Positions 9,054-19,764 of a stretch of DNA of 64,000 nucleotides are shown here, piece by piece. The translations under genes and the position numbers were made by a program. The notes beneath the pieces were generated by a model that was given only the letters and a program-made list of their open reading frames with translations, was not told the DNA's origin and ran no database searches. Origin of the DNA: Aeromicrobium sp. Root495 (GTDB lineage: Bacteria > Actinomycetota > Actinomycetes > Propionibacteriales > Nocardioidaceae); assembly GCF_001426755.1 (NCBI RefSeq), contig NZ_LMFJ01000001.1:1421846-1485845 (forward strand), read 5' to 3'. The stretch's first letter is position 1. Each line of letters begins with the position of its first letter.

Positions 9054-9084
9054 GACGCCATCATGCCGTTCTGGGGGGACGACG

Positions 9085-9090
9085 TAGGCT
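9085..9090 (+). promoter_or_regulatory. -10 box of a leaderless promoter
   Basis: TAGGCT followed by exactly 6 nt and the GTG at 9097. This places the likely transcription start at or next to the start codon. Confidence 0.55.
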
Positions 9091-9096
9091 GGGAGG

Positions 9097-9441
9097 GTGC
9101 CCGAGACTCCCAAGGAACGCCCCCGCGAGATGGTCTACTCGATCACCTCGGCGCGTGAGGCCCACAGCGACGAGCTGGGGAGCAGGGAGATCAAGTACGC
9201 CATCTCCATGGCCATCCGCTCGCTCTGCTTCGTCGGCGGTGTCATCTGCTGGCTCAACGTCGCCGTCTGGCTCGGCGTCATCCTGATGATCCTCGCGGTC
9301 TTCCTCCCCTACACCTCCGTCGTGATGGCCAACGCGGGCGTCCGCAAGAAGTCCGAGGGCGGCACGTTCCTGAGCCCCGAGCCCTTCGGCGAGATCAGTC
9401 AGGGGACGACCGGCCCCGCGCAGGGCGAGGACGAGAAGTGA
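9097..9441 (+). CDS. DUF3099 family membrane protein
   Basis: A 114-aa actinobacterial protein. The N-terminal soluble part carries VYSITSAREAHSDELGSREIKYAISM; two transmembrane helices follow at about 45-62 and 65-83, then a Gly/Glu-rich cytoplasmic tail. This is the DUF3099 pattern, of unknown function. The GTG start is supported by a -10 box 6 nt upstream. The 3' end overlaps the next gene (GTGA), so the two are coupled. Confidence 0.85.
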   Translation: MPETPKERPREMVYSITSAREAHSDELGSREIKYAISMAIRSLCFVGGVICWLNVAVWLGVILMILAVFLPYTSVVMANAGVRKKSEGGTFLSPEPFGEISQGTTGPAQGEDEK

Positions 9442-9641
9442 CCGACTCCCCCGATGAGCTGATCTGCTCGTCCAAGGGCTGCTCGCAGCCCGCGCAGCAC
9501 CGGGTGGAGTGGAACAACCCCAAGATCCACACGCCCGACCGCCGCAAGACGTGGCTCGCGTGCTCCGAGCACGAGTCCACGCTCCGCGGCTTCCTCGACG
9601 CCCGCGGCTTCTACCGCGAGACCCTCCCCGTCGGGGCCTGA
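9438..9641 (+). CDS. Small conserved Cys/His-containing protein upstream of SURF1
   Basis: A 67-aa protein that I recognise only as a common neighbour of actinobacterial SURF1 genes. Residues LICSSKGCSQPAQHRVEW and TWLACSEHE hold paired Cys/His positions that could bind zinc. The GTG start overlaps the previous stop, and the SURF1 ATG follows 3 nt after its stop, so it sits in the middle of a coupled three-gene unit. Its function is unknown. Confidence 0.75.
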   Translation: MTDSPDELICSSKGCSQPAQHRVEWNNPKIHTPDRRKTWLACSEHESTLRGFLDARGFYRETLPVGA

Positions 9642-9644
9642 CGC

Positions 9645-10469
9645 ATGAGCACGGAGAGCACGTCGAGCCCTGGCACGCCCGGGCGCCCCTACGGCTTCAT
9701 GCTGAGCCGGCGCTGGATCGGTTTCGCGCTCTTCGTCATCATCCTGGCGGGGGTCTGCGGCCGGCTCGGCCTCTGGCAGCTGCACCGTCTCGAGCACCGG
9801 CTCGACCGCAACAAGGTCATCGAGAAGCACCTCAAGGCCGATCCGGTCCCGCTCGACGCAGCCCTGCCGCGCACGGCGACGGTCGACGAGGACTCCGAGT
9901 GGACGCGCGTCACCGTCACGGGGCGGTTCGACGCGAGCAAGGTCGTCACGGTCAAGTTCGCCACCCGCGACGGCGCGCCCGGCGTCGACGTCGTGACCCC
10001 GCTCGTGCTCGGCGACGGCACCGCGCTCCTCGTCGACCGCGGCTGGGTGGAGACCGAGAACAACGTTCGCAAGCCCACCGACCTTCCGCCCGTCCCCTCG
10101 GGCGACGTCACGGTGACGGGCTGGCTCCGCCCCGACAACGGCGCCGGCAGCGACGCTGTGAAGGTCTTCGACGGCCAGGTCCGGGCCATCTCCAGCAAGG
10201 CCCAGGAGGAGTACGTCGGCATGCCGCTGCGGCACGGCTACCTCGACCTCCTGAAGCAGGAGCCGTCCGCCACGGGCTCCCTCGCGCCCGAGCCGGAGCC
10301 GGAGCGGGGACAGGGACCGCACTTCTTCTACGCGCTCCAGTGGTGGTTCTTCGCCCTGCTCGCCGTCGTGGGGTACTTCTACTTCGCTCGCGTGGAGGAG
10401 AAGGAGCGCAAGCACGGCAAGCCGCGGACGGCTCGCCCTGCCAAGGACCTCGAACCGGCCGGGTCGTGA
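9645..10469 (+). CDS. SURF1 family cytochrome c oxidase assembly protein
   Basis: A 274-aa membrane protein that assists heme a3/copper centre assembly of cytochrome aa3 oxidase. One transmembrane helix lies at about 24-43 ending in GLWQLHRLEHR (the GxWQxxR motif of SURF1). A periplasmic beta domain follows (VTVTGRFDASKVV, VDVVTPLVLGDGTALLVDRGWV). A second helix lies near 228-246, preceded by HFFYALQWWFF, also a SURF1 hallmark. It fits functionally with ctaA and ctaB encoded later in the window. Confidence 0.93.
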   Translation: MSTESTSSPGTPGRPYGFMLSRRWIGFALFVIILAGVCGRLGLWQLHRLEHRLDRNKVIEKHLKADPVPLDAALPRTATVDEDSEWTRVTVTGRFDASKVVTVKFATRDGAPGVDVVTPLVLGDGTALLVDRGWVETENNVRKPTDLPPVPSGDVTVTGWLRPDNGAGSDAVKVFDGQVRAISSKAQEEYVGMPLRHGYLDLLKQEPSATGSLAPEPEPERGQGPHFFYALQWWFFALLAVVGYFYFARVEEKERKHGKPRTARPAKDLEPAGS

Positions 10470-10494
10470 CCCGGCCGGTCCGTGCCCGGCGCCC

Positions 10495-12375
10495 CTACTT
10501 CCAGACCCTGACGTAGTCGACCTTCATCGTCGCCTCATCGATGCTGGTCCCTGCCGGCAGCGCGTTGTCGCCCGAGCCCAGCATCTGCGTGAGGTTCAGG
10601 TTGAAGGGCTTGTCGAACGGCGCGCTGCCGAGGAGCGGCGCGAGCGGCGAGATGGCGTGGTCGACGCAGGTCGTCCCGTCGATCGTGACCTTGAGCTTGG
10701 TCTTGGTCCACTCGAGGACGTAGGTGTGGAACTCGGTCGGCTTGTAGACCAGGCAGGCGTTGTTCGTCCGCTGGTCGAAGGGCGCGGTGGAGCCGTAGTG
10801 AAGCGCCGGGATCAGCCGGTCCGGGTACTGCGTGTAGTACTCCACGACGTCGATCTCACCCGAGTAGGGCCACGCGCCGTAGAAGCTCGGCACGTCGGGG
10901 ACGAGCCACAGCGCTGACTGGAGTCCCTTGCTCGACGACGCCGGCATCGCAGCACGGATCTCGAAGCGGCCGTAGGCCTGGGAGAACTTCCCGAGACTCG
11001 TCACCGAACCGGAGGTGTAGTTGCTGGTGATGGTCCGGTCACCGATCTTGCAGGTGACGGGTGACGTCTCCTTGCGCGTCTTCAGGCTCAACGCTCCGTC
11101 GGCGACGGTGATGTTGGGGCCCGCGCCCAGGAAGCAGTCGCCGTAGGAGAAGCTCGACGTCTCGGTCCGCATCGGCGACCACTTGCTGGCGTCGAGCGTC
11201 GAGCCGGTGAAGTTGTCCGCGAACGTGCAGGTCCACGGGGTGCCGTCGTCCTTGACCTTCGCCGTCCCGCAGGTCGGGCCGGTGGGTGTGGGCGTCGGCG
11301 TGGGCGTCGGCGTCGGCGTCGGCGTGGGCGTGGGTGTCCCACCCGAGGGTGTCGGCGTGGGGGTGGGCGTCGGCGTCGGCGTGGGCGTCGGTGTCGCAGC
11401 CGCATCGGCCTGGGCCTGGGCGTCGGCCAGCGCGCGTTGCTTGGCCAGCGCTCGGGCCTCGGCGTCCGCCTCGGCCTTCGCCTTCTCGGAGGCGGCGGTC
11501 TGCGCGCGGACGACGGCCCAGTAGTAGACCTCCCAGTAGGTGAGCTCCTTGGCCGAGCCGGTCGCCGTCGCCGTCTTGGTGACGGTGGCGGTCCCCTCGC
11601 CCTCGAAGTCGCCCACGCTCGCGGTCTCCGTGACGGTGACGCTCTCGGTGACGGTGGCCTGGGTGCTCCACTCGATCCACACCGGTCCCGCTGCGGCCTT
11701 GGCCGCGGCGTCGGCCTCGGCGCGCTGCTTCGCGATGCTGCGTGCCTCGGTCTCGGCCGCAGCCTTGGCCTTGGCGGAGGCGGCGGCCTGGGCACGGACG
11801 GTGGCCCAGTAGTAGACCTCCCAGTAGGTGAGCTCCTTGGCCGAGCCCGTGCCGGTGGCGGTCTTGGTCGAGGTGGCCGTGCCCGTGCCGGTGTAGCCGT
11901 CGACCGTGGCGGTCTCGGTGACCGTCACGGACTCCGTGACGGTCGCAGTCGTGGACCACTCGATGTAGACGGGACCCGCGGCGGCCTTGGCCTGGGCATC
12001 GGCGAGCGCACGCTGCTTGGCGATCGGCCGGGCCTCGGCATCGGCGGCCGCCTTGGCCGCGTCGGACGCAGCCTGCTGTGCACGGACCGTGGCCCAGTAG
12101 TAGACCTCCCAGTTGGTGGCCTCCTCGGCCGTCCCGATGCCCACAGCGGTCTTGGTGGAGGTGGCCTCACCGGTGCCGGTGTAGCCGTTGTAGGTGGCGG
12201 TCTCCTTGACGGTGACGGTCTCGGTGGCCGTGGCCGACGTGGACCACTTGATCAGCGCGGTCTCAGCGGCCTGGCCGGGTGCGGCGGCGAGCATCGATGC
12301 GATGAGTGCGGTGACGATGGTCAGAAGTGCGATGCGGGCGGTCGACAGACCGCGCCGCCTGGTGACGGCGTTCAT
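10495..12375 (-). CDS. Secreted GH16 family glycoside hydrolase with three N-terminal 96-aa repeats
   Basis: A 626-aa exported enzyme. Residues 1-37 are a signal peptide ending APGQAAE. Residues 42-328 are three near-identical repeats of about 96 aa. Residues about 329-368 are a Thr-Pro linker. The C-terminal domain (about 375-626) is a GH16 fold with the catalytic motif EIDVVE at 507-512 (nucleophile Glu507, acid/base Glu512), preceded by GRFEIRAAMP and SALWLVP. GH16 enzymes cut beta-1,3/1,4-glucans and related polysaccharides; the substrate is unknown. The ATG at 12375 follows a purine-rich GAGGGAGAGGGAA site; a longer upstream frame adds no signal-like sequence. The gene is monocistronic between hairpins. 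Confidence 0.92.
   Translation of the reverse strand: MNAVTRRRGLSTARIALLTIVTALIASMLAAAPGQAAETALIKWSTSATATETVTVKETATYNGYTGTGEATSTKTAVGIGTAEEATNWEVYYWATVRAQQAASDAAKAAADAEARPIAKQRALADAQAKAAAGPVYIEWSTTATVTESVTVTETATVDGYTGTGTATSTKTATGTGSAKELTYWEVYYWATVRAQAAASAKAKAAAETEARSIAKQRAEADAAAKAAAGPVWIEWSTQATVTESVTVTETASVGDFEGEGTATVTKTATATGSAKELTYWEVYYWAVVRAQTAASEKAKAEADAEARALAKQRALADAQAQADAAATPTPTPTPTPTPTPTPSGGTPTPTPTPTPTPTPTPTPTGPTCGTAKVKDDGTPWTCTFADNFTGSTLDASKWSPMRTETSSFSYGDCFLGAGPNITVADGALSLKTRKETSPVTCKIGDRTITSNYTSGSVTSLGKFSQAYGRFEIRAAMPASSSKGLQSALWLVPDVPSFYGAWPYSGEIDVVEYYTQYPDRLIPALHYGSTAPFDQRTNNACLVYKPTEFHTYVLEWTKTKLKVTIDGTTCVDHAISPLAPLLGSAPFDKPFNLNLTQMLGSGDNALPAGTSIDEATMKVDYVRVWK
11281..11391. repeat. 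GGCGTC/GGCGTG hexanucleotide repeat tract coding a Thr-Pro linker
   Basis: Two blocks of degenerate hexamers, split by a Ser-Gly-Gly break, encode (TP)n on the minus strand. They link the repeat region to the GH16 domain. Such tracts are prone to slippage, so linker length may vary between strains. Confidence 0.85.
11392..12252 (-). repeat. Three tandem 288-bp coding repeats
   Basis: The units cover residues 42-137, 138-233 and 234-328 of the GH16 protein. Each begins I(K/E)WST, carries a Thr/Val-rich strand segment (TVTETA), then a Gly-Thr segment, WEVYYWA(T/V)VRAQ, and ends in a long Ala/Lys/Glu helix (IAKQRA.AD). Conservation between copies is high, which suggests recent duplication. I do not recognise the domain. 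Confidence 0.9.
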
Positions 12376-12491
12376 GTGGTTCCCTCTCCCTCGGGTCGAG
12401 GAACCCCACGATGTGCATCGCCCCCGGTGACGACGATCTCCCAAGCATCGTCACGAGGTTCCCGGCCTTCACACTAGACCCACCGAGGGTC

Positions 12492-12521
12492 AAAAGTCCC
12501 GGGTGAAGCCGGGACTTTTTT
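12492..12521. terminator. Bidirectional intrinsic terminator
   Basis: A perfect 11-bp stem (AAAAGTCCCGG and its complement) with a 6-nt loop has a T run on the plus strand and a matching A run on the other side. It ends the ABC-F transcript and separates it from the GH16 gene. This is the most canonical intrinsic terminator in the window. Confidence 0.9.
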
Positions 12522-12533
12522 GGGACCTCCCGA

Positions 12534-14132
<1,599 letters not shown>

Positions 14133-14290
14133 GAGGAACTTTCAGAGCAGGGATGGACGACGGACGAAGGTCCGGTCGTCACTCACGCTGGTAGAAGCTC
14201 ACCGCACGAGTCTAGAGCCCCGGGAGCCGAGGACCTACGCGAGCGAGGCCACAGGGCCTGTGACCTTCACCTCCACCGGCGTCGACGGAC
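14133..14290 (-). promoter_or_regulatory. Leader region of the ABC-F gene with a possible 14-codon leader ORF and hairpin
   Basis: On the minus strand a small reading frame (GTG at 14186, TGA at 14142-14144; peptide VSDDRTFVRRPSLL) ends 9 nt before the ABC-F start. A stem-loop (14156-14180; GACGACCGGAC with a CTTC loop) lies inside it. ABC-F resistance genes are often controlled by ribosome stalling on such leaders. No clear ribosome-binding site precedes the GTG, so translation is uncertain. Confidence 0.35.
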
Positions 14291-16780
14291 CTACTGGACC
14301 GCGATGGGGACGTCGCTGCGCCGCGGCGCTCCGGCGCCGCCCAGCTGTCCACTGTCGCCTGAGCCCCAGCACCGCTGCGTGCCGTCGTTCTTGACGCCGC
14401 AGACGAAGGCATCACCGACGGCGACGGACGACCAGGTGCTGGTGGGGTCGATCCGCACCGGCAGCAGGCTCGACTGCGCAGTGCCGTTGCCGAGCTGCCC
14501 GTCCTCCCCCGCTCCCCAGCACCAGCCGGAGCCGTCGGTCTGCGTGCCGCACGTGGTGGCCCCTGAGGATCCACCGTCCGACGAGACGGAGCGCCACGTC
14601 ACGGCCGATCCCACCTGGGTCGGCGACGCGGACGCCGCCGTCGTGCCGTTGCCGAGCTGCCCGCTCCGGTTGCTGCCCCAGCACCACAGGGTGCCGTCCG
14701 TGCGGACCCCGCAGATCGAGCCGAGTCCGATGGTGACGTCGGACCAGGTCGCGGAGTCGACCTTCACAGGCGTTCTGTCGCCCTGCCCCCAGCACCAGAG
14801 CGAGCCGTCCGTCTTCACGCCGCACGTCTGGTTGTTGCCCGCGGACACCGCCGTCCAGGTGCTCTGGTCCACGAGCACCGGCGTGGAGGAGCCGTTCCCT
14901 GCGGCGGGCAGCCCCAGCGCGCCCGAGGAGTTGTCGCCCCAGCACCACAGCGCGCCCGCCTTCGTGGTGGCGCACGCGTGGGAGTAGCCGACCGCCACGG
15001 AGGACCAGGTCTTGCCGCCGGACGTGACCTGGCGAGGGCTGTTGGCCCCCACGAGGGAGCCGTCCCCGATCTGGCCCTGGTTGCTCTGCCCCCAGCACCA
15101 CAGCGAGTCATCGGTCCTCAGGCCGCACGCGCCGAAGAAGCCTCCGGTGGCCACGGTGCGCCAGGCCCCGGGGACCTTCTGAGGCGTCGGCTGGACCGCG
15201 TCCATGGGGCTGTAGTCGCCGATCCCGAGGTTGCCCGACAGGTTGTAGCCCCAGCACCACAACGAGGCATCTTCTGACTTCACGCGGCACGCGAACTGGC
15301 TGCCTGCGTCGACGACCGTGGACGACCGCGTGGAGGGCATCGTTCCCTCCACGGTGTACACGAGCCGTGTGTCGGCCGCGGCGTAGGGCTGGCGCGGGGT
15401 GAAGGTCAGGAAGAGGGTCGTGGACGTCCCGCCCTGGGGCGTTCCGCTCAGCCGGGCGCCGTCGAGGTTGATGCCGCCGGGCAGTGCTCCCAGCGAGGTC
15501 CACGTGCCGGCGATGTTGCCGTTCGTGCGCAGCACGAAGGAGTAGGGCTGACCGGCCGCGGCCACGGGAAGGGTCTTCGTGGCGATGTAGTCCTTCACCT
15601 CGATCTGGAAGGCGGCGTCGCTCGTGAGCCCGCTGGCGCTGCTGGTGAATCGCACCGAGAAGGCCGTGGAACCCAGCGGCGCCGCGACGGTGCCGCTGAG
15701 GAGTCCGGCGGGCGACATCGAGACGCCCGCGGGCAGCGCGGTCCCGTCGATGAGCTTCCAGGTCCCCGCCTCGGAGGCCTGCAGCTGGAACGGGTAGGTC
15801 GATCCCGGGGAGGTGACCGGCAAGGAGCTCGTCGTGATCTGCGGCCTGACGTAGACCCCGAGGACGAGGGCTCGCGAGGTCACCAGACCATTGGCGTGAC
15901 GGAAGGTGAAGGTGTACCGCCCTGTGCTGGCAGGGCCAGCCGTTCCGCTGAGCCGGCCGCTCGAGCCGTTCAACGACAAGCCGCCGGGGAGCGCCGGGGA
16001 GACGCTCCACGTGCCGGGCTGTCCACCGACGGTGGCGAGCGTCGCGTCGTAGGGCTGGTTGACCACCCCGGCGGGGAGACTCGTCGTGGAGATGACGGGG
16101 GCGACCGGGACGGGCTGCACCGTCACCGACCTGCTGGGCGACACCGCGGCCGTGTATCCCGTCCGGGCCGCGGTCGAGGCTCGGTAGGTGAACGTCCCGG
16201 CGCTCGGAGGGGTGATCGTGGCGCTGTAGGAGCCAGTGCTCTTCTGCGTCGTGGTGGTGATCGTGGTGACGGTGGACCCGGCGACGCGCTGGATCGTCAC
16301 GGCGGTGCCGACGGAGGCCGGTGAGACCGTCCCGCTGAGGACCGTCGTGGAGCCCGCCGCGACGGTGGTGGGGCTCAGCGTGGACGTGATGCCGACCTTG
16401 CGCCGGACGTCGAGCACGAGCGTCCTGGACGTGGCGGCCTTGAGCCTGCTCGTCCTCGCCGCCGTGGCTCGGTACGTGTGACGCGCGGCCGACGACGGGA
16501 CCTTCAGGGCGACCTTGTAGGCCCCCTTCGTGGTGGTGGTCCGGGTGCTCTTGACCGTGACCCACCGCGTGCCGGACTTCCGCGTGACCTTCACGGTCGT
16601 GCCCCTGGGTGACTTCGAGAGGGTGCCACTGAAGGTCACGGTGGCGGAGGTCGACGGAGTGGTCGACGAGACCTTGATGCTGAGCGTCCGGGCGGTGGCG
16701 GCGGACGCCGGCGAGACGGTCAGACCGAGGAGCCCGGCGAGGACGAGGAAGACGAGCGAGAACCTGCGGGGAGTGACCAC
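14291..16780 (-). CDS. Secreted Ig-like/RCC1-repeat protein
   Basis: An 829-aa exported protein. Signal peptide at about 1-28 (ASAATA). Residues about 30-210 hold two Ig/adhesion-like beta domains rich in Thr/Ser/Lys. Residues about 215-485 hold putative Ig (He_PIG-like) domains with repeated LPAGVSMSPAGLLSGT-type segments. Residues about 488-829 contain seven RCC1 repeats, each with a Cys pair in the pattern C.(V/L).(T/S)(D/G)..LWCWG, consistent with a seven-bladed propeller. Such proteins are surface or secreted binding proteins; the ligand is unknown. The GTG start is supported by a TAGAAC box 6 nt upstream on the same strand (leaderless layout). No partner gene is adjacent. Confidence 0.85.
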   Translation of the reverse strand: MVTPRRFSLVFLVLAGLLGLTVSPASAATARTLSIKVSSTTPSTSATVTFSGTLSKSPRGTTVKVTRKSGTRWVTVKSTRTTTTKGAYKVALKVPSSAARHTYRATAARTSRLKAATSRTLVLDVRRKVGITSTLSPTTVAAGSTTVLSGTVSPASVGTAVTIQRVAGSTVTTITTTTQKSTGSYSATITPPSAGTFTYRASTAARTGYTAAVSPSRSVTVQPVPVAPVISTTSLPAGVVNQPYDATLATVGGQPGTWSVSPALPGGLSLNGSSGRLSGTAGPASTGRYTFTFRHANGLVTSRALVLGVYVRPQITTSSLPVTSPGSTYPFQLQASEAGTWKLIDGTALPAGVSMSPAGLLSGTVAAPLGSTAFSVRFTSSASGLTSDAAFQIEVKDYIATKTLPVAAAGQPYSFVLRTNGNIAGTWTSLGALPGGINLDGARLSGTPQGGTSTTLFLTFTPRQPYAAADTRLVYTVEGTMPSTRSSTVVDAGSQFACRVKSEDASLWCWGYNLSGNLGIGDYSPMDAVQPTPQKVPGAWRTVATGGFFGACGLRTDDSLWCWGQSNQGQIGDGSLVGANSPRQVTSGGKTWSSVAVGYSHACATTKAGALWCWGDNSSGALGLPAAGNGSSTPVLVDQSTWTAVSAGNNQTCGVKTDGSLWCWGQGDRTPVKVDSATWSDVTIGLGSICGVRTDGTLWCWGSNRSGQLGNGTTAASASPTQVGSAVTWRSVSSDGGSSGATTCGTQTDGSGWCWGAGEDGQLGNGTAQSSLLPVRIDPTSTWSSVAVGDAFVCGVKNDGTQRCWGSGDSGQLGGAGAPRRSDVPIAVQ

Positions 16781-16850
16781 GTGGCCGTTCTATCCCGGAT
16801 CACGACAGATCGTGGTCGAACGTCTGGATTCTCAGGTGCGACATGGGACA

Positions 16851-16885
16851 GGTCCGCCCGCAGGCCGTGGGCTTGCGGGCGGACC
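16851..16885 (-). terminator. Hairpin terminator of the suf operon
   Basis: A perfect 12-bp inverted repeat (GGTCCGCCCGCA and its complement) with an 11-nt loop, 18 bp beyond the stop of the last suf gene. No U tract follows. Confidence 0.7.
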
Positions 16886-16903
16886 CGTCACGCATCGGGA
16901 AGG

Positions 16904-17284
16904 TCAGCCGACGTTGAAGCCGAGGGCGCGCAGCATCTCGCGGCCGTCGTCGGTGATCTTGTCCGGACCCCAAGGCGGGACCCAGACCCACTCGATGCGG
17001 AAGTCGTTGACGATCCCGTCGAGCGCGGCACGCGTCTGGTCCTCGATCACGTCGGTCAGCGGGCAGGCCGCCGACGTGAGGGTCATCTGGAGGATCGTGT
17101 TGCTGTGCTCGTCGACGTGCGCGCCGTAGACGAGGCCGAGATCGACGACGTTGATGCCGAGCTCGGGGTCGACGACGTCCTTCATGGCCTCGAGGACGTC
17201 CTCCTCGGAGGTGCCTCCCGTGGTGGGCGCGAGGTCGACCTCGGGCAGGTCGGTGTGGTCGGGCGTGCTGGTCTGGTCGGTCAT
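16904..17284 (-). CDS. sufT: SufT-like metal-sulfur cluster assembly factor (DUF59/MIP18 family)
   Basis: A 126-aa last gene of the suf operon. It has the DUF59 core: VLEAMKDVVDPELGINVVDLGLVYG, then LQMTLTSAACPLTDVIEDQ with the conserved Cys, and WVPPWGPDKITDDGREMLRALGF. The family assists maturation of Fe-S proteins downstream of SufBCD. The ATG overlaps the sufU stop. The Rv1466 homologue in M. tuberculosis has the same position. The N-terminal 25 residues are acidic and poorly conserved. Confidence 0.92.
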   Translation of the reverse strand: MTDQTSTPDHTDLPEVDLAPTTGGTSEEDVLEAMKDVVDPELGINVVDLGLVYGAHVDEHSNTILQMTLTSAACPLTDVIEDQTRAALDGIVNDFRIEWVWVPPWGPDKITDDGREMLRALGFNVG

Positions 17285-17724
17285 GCTGACTCCTCGACAG
17301 CTCGGGTGGTGGCGTCCTTGAACGCCATCCAGGACAAGAGGGCGCACTTCACGCGCGCGGGGAACTGGGCGACTCCGGCGAAGGCGATGCCGTCCTCGAG
17401 GACCTCCTCGTCGGCCTCCACCTGGCCCTTGCCCTGCATGAGGGCCTGGAACGAGTCGAGGACCTGGAGGGCCTCCGTGACGGGCTTGCCGACGACGAGG
17501 TCGTTGAGGACGGAGGCCGACGCCTGGCTGATGGAGCAGCCCTCGGCGGCGTAGGAGACGTCGGAGACGGTGCCGGCCTCGAGGTGCACCCGCAGCGTGA
17601 TCTCGTCGCCGCACGTGGGGTTGACGTGGTGGACCTCGGCCTCGAAGGGGTCGCGAAGACCGGCGCCGTGGGGGCGCTTGTAGTGGTCCAGGATGATCTC
17701 CTGGTACAGGGAGTCCAGGTTCAC
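17281..17724 (-). CDS. sufU: SufU, zinc-dependent sulfurtransferase for Fe-S assembly
   Basis: A 147-aa IscU-like protein that accepts persulfide sulfur from SufS. The zinc/sulfur ligands are visible: NPTCGD (first Cys), EGCSISQAS (second Cys) and ARVKCALLSW (third Cys), with the SufU-specific insertion between the second and third. The start is GTG at 17724, one base after the sufS stop. The short YQEIILDHYKRP N-terminus is typical of SufU. Confidence 0.94.
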   Translation of the reverse strand: MNLDSLYQEIILDHYKRPHGAGLRDPFEAEVHHVNPTCGDEITLRVHLEAGTVSDVSYAAEGCSISQASASVLNDLVVGKPVTEALQVLDSFQALMQGKGQVEADEEVLEDGIAFAGVAQFPARVKCALLSWMAFKDATTRAVEESA

Positions 17725-17725
17725 G

Positions 17726-18981
17726 TCAGCCTCCGAAGTACTTCTGGGTGGCGACGAGGCCCTCGACGAGCGCGTCGATCTCGGCCTCCGTGGTGTACAG
17801 GTAGAACGAGGCGCGCGTGGTGGACTGCACCCCGAACCGGCGGTGAGCCGGCTTGGCGCAGTGGTGTCCGGCGCGCACCGCGATGCCGCGCGAGTCGAGC
17901 ACCTGCGCGACGTCGTGCGGGTGGATGTCGCCGAGCGTGAAGCTCACCGCTCCCCCGCGCTCCTCGGCCGTCTGCGGACCGACGACTCTGAGGCCGTCGA
18001 TCTCCTGCAGGCGACCCAGGGCATAGGCGGTGATGGCGTGCTCGTGCGCGGCGATGTTCTCCATGCCGAGGGCGTCGAGGTAGTCGGCGGCCGCGCCGAG
18101 TCCGACGGACTGGGCGATGGGCGGCGTGCCGGCCTCGAATCGAGCCGGCGGCGGCGCGAACGTGGAGCGCTCCATGGTGACGGTCTCGATCATCTCGCCA
18201 CCACCGAGGAACGGGGGAAGCTCGGCCAGGACGTCGTAGCGGCCCCACAGCACGCCGATGCCGGTGGGACCGACCATCTTGTGGCCGGTGAAGACCACGA
18301 AGTCGGCGCCGAGCGAGGCGACGTCGACCGGCATCTGCGGCACGGCCTGCGAGGCGTCGACGACCACGAGCGCGCCGACCTCGTGGGCGCGCCGGATGAC
18401 CACGTCGAGCGGGTTGACGGTGCCCAGCATGTTGGAGACCCACGTGAGCGAGACGACCGCGGTGCGCTCGGTGATGAGCTGCTCGATGCCGTCGAGGTCG
18501 AGCCGACCGTCGTCGGTGACGCCGAACCAGCGCAGCGTGGCGCCCGTGCGCTCGGTGGCGAGCTGCCACGGCACGATGTTGGAGTGGTGCTCCATCTCGG
18601 TGATGACGACCTCGCGGTCGGCACCGAGACGGCCGGCGTCAGCCAGGACGCGAGCCACGAGGTTGAGCGCCTCGGACGCGTTCTTGGCGAACACGACCTC
18701 GTCGCGGCTCGGGGCACCGATGAACTCGGCGATGCGGGTGCGCCCGCCCTCGAACGCCTCCGTGGCCTCGGCGCCGAGCGTGTGCATGGCGCGGGCGACG
18801 TTGGCGTTGTGCTCGAGGTAGTGACGCTCGATGGCCTCGACGACCTGCCGCGGCTTCTGCGACGTGTTGGCGCTGTCGAGGTAGACGAGCGGGAGCCCGT
18901 TGGCCACGGTGCGGCCCAGGATCGGGAAGTCCTCCCGAACCTTGAGCACGTCGTAGTCGACTCCGGCAGCCGTGATGGTCA

Positions 18982-18982
<1 letters not shown>
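17726..18982 (-). CDS. sufS: Cysteine desulfurase SufS
   Basis: A PLP-dependent group II desulfurase that releases sulfur from cysteine and passes it to SufU. It is 418 aa. The PLP lysine is in FTGHKMVGPTGIG (about residue 232), the His that stacks on PLP is in TEMEHHSN, and the catalytic Cys is in AGHHCAKP (about residue 375). The ATG at 18982 was chosen because it shares one base with the sufC stop; the longer frame upstream lies inside sufC. Confidence 0.95.
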
Positions 18983-19743
<761 letters not shown>

Positions 19744-19764
19744 GTGTGCTCTCAGCCTGTGCTT

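Noticed and set aside
11281-11399. Intergenic minisatellite
   Set aside because: It is in frame within the GH16 gene and encodes the Thr-Pro linker.
10495-12375. Reading the GH16 gene's plus-strand frame (GV/GA-rich) as a PE/PPE-like protein
   Set aside because: It is the complement of Thr-Pro and Ala/Glu-rich coding repeats. The minus-strand frame has a signal peptide and full GH16 motifs.
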